From Candidatus Syntropharchaeum sp. (GTDB lineage Archaea > Halobacteriota > Syntropharchaeia > Alkanophagales > Methanospirareceae): DNA of 7,778 bases. Made by a program: the position numbers and the translations under genes. Shown here in pieces: positions 5,596 through 7,778 of this stretch; position 1 is the first letter of the stretch; each line of letters begins with the position of its first letter. Location: positions 1 to 7,778 of the forward strand of contig JADHYP010000063.1 of assembly GCA_016782355.1 (NCBI GenBank). The letters run 5' to 3'. Under the pieces are notes generated by a model. It was not told the DNA's origin. It made no database searches and saw nothing but the letters and a program-made list of their open reading frames with translations.

Positions 5596-6492
5596 TCACT
5601 CGTATCTGATGTCATCTAAGTAAATAGTGCAGCCATACGGATTTTGGTTTTTATTTGTGACCAAAACAAATCCCCCTATAATATGACTTAAGTCTTTACC
5701 CGTTAAATCAATGGTATATTGCTGCCAATTATCAGATAAAGTGACGACACCAGTAGAAGCGGGTAGGCGAAGTGAATCAGGGTATTTACCCGTTGTTATG
5801 CCACCCACTTTGAACTCTGCTTTTTCTCCGCCTTTCTCTCCTCTTGCCCAAAATGTTAGCTTTATCGCACCGGTTAAGTCATAGCCACCAATCTTGTCTC
5901 CCCAATTACTATCCGGATGTTGCCAATAAATTCCTGCCCATCCCTCTCCTTGCGATTTAGCTGCGGAGTAGCTAATCTTTATACATATTGGATCTGAATG
6001 AGGATTACCGGTGTAGCTATCATCTAATGTTATATCTCCCCAGTCTCCCATCCAGCCCGAGGGATAATAGGCTTCAGGGACATATACCGGTGTGAACTGT
6101 GGGGGTGTTGGTATTGGTGTGGGCGTAGGTGCCAAAGTTGGTGTAGGCGTTGGCTTAACAAGTGGTTTAACAGTTAAAGCGTAGCTGCAACTATGCTCTT
6201 TTCCATCAGCTCCTATTCCTTTGATTATTATTGTATAGTCGCCTGCTGGAAGATTTGAATCCACTTTTATCGTTACATCTGAACTGTAAGAGGGTTTTCC
6301 GTACTGGGGTACGAAAGAAAGTACTATGCCAGAAAGTTGCTCGTCGGCGCTAAGTCTAACGACATGATCATATCCCTGAATGCCTTTAACGGTGACCGTT
6401 GTCGGGAGTACGCCGCCTGCTTGAATTGCCCCGGACGAGGGATCAATTGATATACTGAAATCAGACGGTGGAGAGAAAATTATCGGCCCCAT
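5596..6492 (-). CDS. Envelope protein body: Ig-like domain, PT linker, carbohydrate-binding-like domain (frameshifted from its anchor)
   Basis: Residues 11-108 form an Ig-like beta-sandwich (DFSISIDPSSGAIQAGG, then LPAGDYTIIIKGIGADGK and YALTV) like those next to extracellular proteases and surface adhesins. Residues 109-135 are a Pro-Thr linker (TPTPTLAPTPTPIPTPP). Residues 140-298 look like a galactose-binding/jelly-roll carbohydrate-binding domain: aromatic-rich GWAGIYWQHPDSNWGD, LTFWARGEKGGE, then WQQYTIDLTGKDLS and a terminal TIYLDDIRYE. No catalytic domain is present. The ATG at 6492 has no ribosome site and falls inside the end of an overlapping anchor ORF. The real start is therefore probably 6584, with one base missing at the GGGG run (6487-6490 on the plus strand). 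As encoded, the body alone lacks an export signal. Its likely role is an anchored, glycan-binding cell-surface protein; the ligand is unknown. Confidence 0.8.
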   Translation of the reverse strand: MGPIIFSPPSDFSISIDPSSGAIQAGGVLPTTVTVKGIQGYDHVVRLSADEQLSGIVLSFVPQYGKPSYSSDVTIKVDSNLPAGDYTIIIKGIGADGKEHSCSYALTVKPLVKPTPTPTLAPTPTPIPTPPQFTPVYVPEAYYPSGWMGDWGDITLDDSYTGNPHSDPICIKISYSAAKSQGEGWAGIYWQHPDSNWGDKIGGYDLTGAIKLTFWARGEKGGEKAEFKVGGITTGKYPDSLRLPASTGVVTLSDNWQQYTIDLTGKDLSHIIGGFVLVTNKNQNPYGCTIYLDDIRYE

Positions 6493-6584
6493 AGAGGAGA
6501 ACTTATTATAGCAGCTGCTATGATTGCTATAATGGTTAAATACGCAGGATCCTTATACCACGGGTTTTTATTTTCGTTTGCCAT
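6480..6584 (-). pseudogene. N-terminal membrane anchor of the envelope protein, out of frame with its body
   Basis: The 34-residue ORF opens MANENKNPWYKDPAYL and continues with TIIAIIAAAII, a single membrane span with a charged, presumably cytoplasmic, N-terminus. It ends SSPLWGR and a stop. It starts 29 bp after the upstream surface gene, preceded by GGAAGTGG. Reading one base back at the G run joins it smoothly to the body (…SSPLWG then PIIFSPPSDF). The pair thus makes one protein of about 328 residues with an N-terminal anchor. Either a real single-base deletion or a sequencing/assembly error at the homopolymer explains the break. Confidence 0.75.
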
Positions 6585-6613
6585 TTTTGTATCCACTTCC
6601 TCTTATATTATTT

Positions 6614-7778
6614 CTATACTATACAGGCTCCTCCCTCTAATTTAATTGCAGGTATCCAATCATCATATCTTCTTCCATTTGCATCTATGAACTCTGAGCA
6701 AGTAATTTCTCCATCTGGCACTGTTAAAGTCCTATTATGATGAATTTGAGGATAAGAGCCTGTTCTGATGGTGTAGTTGTAAATTCCATCAGCCAATAGA
6801 ATAAAAGGTTTGCTGAAAGTGATATTGTACCAATCGCCTTTATAACCTTTCCAGTTCTCTTCTGCTAATATTTCAGATTCATTCCAGATTCTCACGTATT
6901 CTGAATGCCCTCCTGTTCCAGCGCATGGATAGGTGTACATTTTTTGCGCGAAAACATCATGGCTTGGCTTTATCGTTCCATTGTGCGTGCCGAAGATGCT
7001 CGGATAAGTTCCAAGTCCTGTGTCAAAGTATTGTTCTGGTGCTCCACATAATATAAAATCAACAAATGTTATCTCACCAACCGTTACATTGACAATCGTA
7101 GAATTGGATGACAAATTAACACCAATTGGCGGTTCTGCTGTTACATTATAAGTTCCATTCTGTAATATTGTGAGGGAATAATTACCAGCAGTGTCCGTAT
7201 AATCGGAATCAACTCCACTTACGTAAACAGATGCATTTGATATTGGTACTCCAATACTGTATTTAACAGTACCAGCAATAATTCCGGACCTCTCAAAATT
7301 TGTATAGTTATAAGCAGCCGTAGTATATGCGTCATGCACGTAATCAGGCTGAGTTGGATCGCCCGTGTGATATACGTAAACATCTCTTACGTAGTATGGT
7401 CCATCCATCATATTCCCATATATATATCTTCCATCGAAGTTGAGTTGTATCGTTTGTGGCTGGTCTGCATATAGCCAAGAGGTATTGGATGTCCATACGA
7501 TTTCTTCTCCACTGGTATCCATTAATCTTGCATTTATAACGCAGTTGCCCTCACTTGCAAGAATTACTTCTACATCTACGGTTAAATTATCAAATAAGCC
7601 ATTGCCATTTGTATCTGTGCCATAGTCCGAGTAATTACCTGTTAATTGGATTAGAGGTTGAAAATCTGTATAATTGTATGCCGATGTGGTGTATGCGTAA
7701 TATCTATTATCTATCAGTGTGCCATTCTCATCGTATAACAAGAGGTTGGTTAAATTAAATGACCCATTTACTCCGTGC
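6614..7778 (-). CDS. Large modular, sequon-rich cell-surface protein (N-terminus cut by window edge)
   Basis: The frame is open to the right edge, so the start is outside; residue numbers here count from the TTG at 7741. Two modules can be aligned by AYTTSAYNYTDFQ (16-28) and AYTTAAYNYTNFE (138-150), 122 residues apart. The intervening module has DTNGNGLFDNL (43-53), an Asp/Asn loop like calcium-binding surface repeats. Residues 154-203 resemble a carboxypeptidase-regulatory-like fold (GTVKYSIGVPISNASVYVSG, then TDTAGNYSL). Residues 238-370 form a C-terminal beta domain (FDTGLGTYPSIFGTHNGTI, then MYTYPCAGTGGHSEYVRIWN and TVPDGEITCSEFIDANGRRY) of a kind I associate with methanogen-type surface proteins. 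At least 18 Asn-X-Ser/Thr sequons are present. It ends in CIV with no C-terminal anchor, so attachment must be N-terminal or through a partner. It is probably co-transcribed with the next envelope gene. Confidence 0.8.
   Translation of the reverse strand, partial: HGVNGSFNLTNLLLYDENGTLIDNRYYAYTTSAYNYTDFQPLIQLTGNYSDYGTDTNGNGLFDNLTVDVEVILASEGNCVINARLMDTSGEEIVWTSNTSWLYADQPQTIQLNFDGRYIYGNMMDGPYYVRDVYVYHTGDPTQPDYVHDAYTTAAYNYTNFERSGIIAGTVKYSIGVPISNASVYVSGVDSDYTDTAGNYSLTILQNGTYNVTAEPPIGVNLSSNSTIVNVTVGEITFVDFILCGAPEQYFDTGLGTYPSIFGTHNGTIKPSHDVFAQKMYTYPCAGTGGHSEYVRIWNESEILAEENWKGYKGDWYNITFSKPFILLADGIYNYTIRTGSYPQIHHNRTLTVPDGEITCSEFIDANGRRYDDWIPAIKLEGGACIV

Noticed and set aside
6484..6494. Programmed -1 frameshift site joining anchor and body
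   Set aside because: CTA TGG GGC CGA does not fit the X XXY YYZ slippery pattern, and no strong downstream structure was seen, so an indel is more likely.
7440..7758. Plus-strand ORFs opposite the large surface protein
   Set aside because: They are antisense to a continuous sequon-rich frame with repeated modules.

Overview
The window looks archaeal, most likely a euryarchaeon of the methanogen/ANME kind, by inference from gene content. It has a DUF447 (COG2457) protein, which is an archaeal family. It has a COG1753-type VapB with VapC, and TATA-box promoters with GGAGG/GAGGTGA ribosome sites. It also has Asn-sequon-rich surface proteins with PT-linkers and carbohydrate-binding-like domains. 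Composition is moderately AT-rich and intergenic gaps are short. Every gene except the DUF447 gene reads on the minus strand. No rRNA, tRNA or CRISPR array was seen.

Left part (1-3740), defence-like and worn. A large restriction-modification enzyme of the Eco57I/type IIG kind fills 1-2386 and runs off the left edge. It combines a PD-(D/E)xK nuclease and an N6-adenine methylase in one chain. Upstream of it come a diverged repeat copy, a 48-residue ORF fragment and an array of 8-10 bp units. Next is a DNA-binding/ATP-binding protein (HATPase_c_4 plus winged helix) that seems to have lost its usual N-terminal AlbA_2 domain. The same repeat sits directly before that gene too. The two copies share a 64-bp core with 58 identical positions, and both can encode the same short peptide beginning MGA(V/I)LVDNKA.

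Middle (3793-5545). A DUF447 flavin-fold protein with a KD/EN low-complexity insert is the only plus-strand gene. It converges on a lone DUF2281-type antitoxin with no toxin beside it. A perfect 8-bp-stem hairpin, resembling the right end of an IS200/IS605 element, lies between this antitoxin and a complete vapBC pair (4-bp ATGA overlap). The vapBC pair has its own TATA box and ribosome site.

Right part (5526-7778), cell surface. Two co-directional genes 29 bp apart encode envelope proteins. The first is a large, heavily sequon-bearing, modular beta-sandwich protein, cut by the right edge. The second is a smaller protein with a membrane anchor, an Ig-like domain, a PT linker and a carbohydrate-binding-like domain. 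The anchor is in a different frame from the rest, so the gene carries a single-base frameshift at a short G run. An oligo-T tract follows as the likely terminator.

No complete new system is visible. The most unusual elements are the duplicated leader/mini-ORF module with its related tandem array, the isolated transposon-end-like hairpin between two antitoxin loci, and the frameshifted surface protein.
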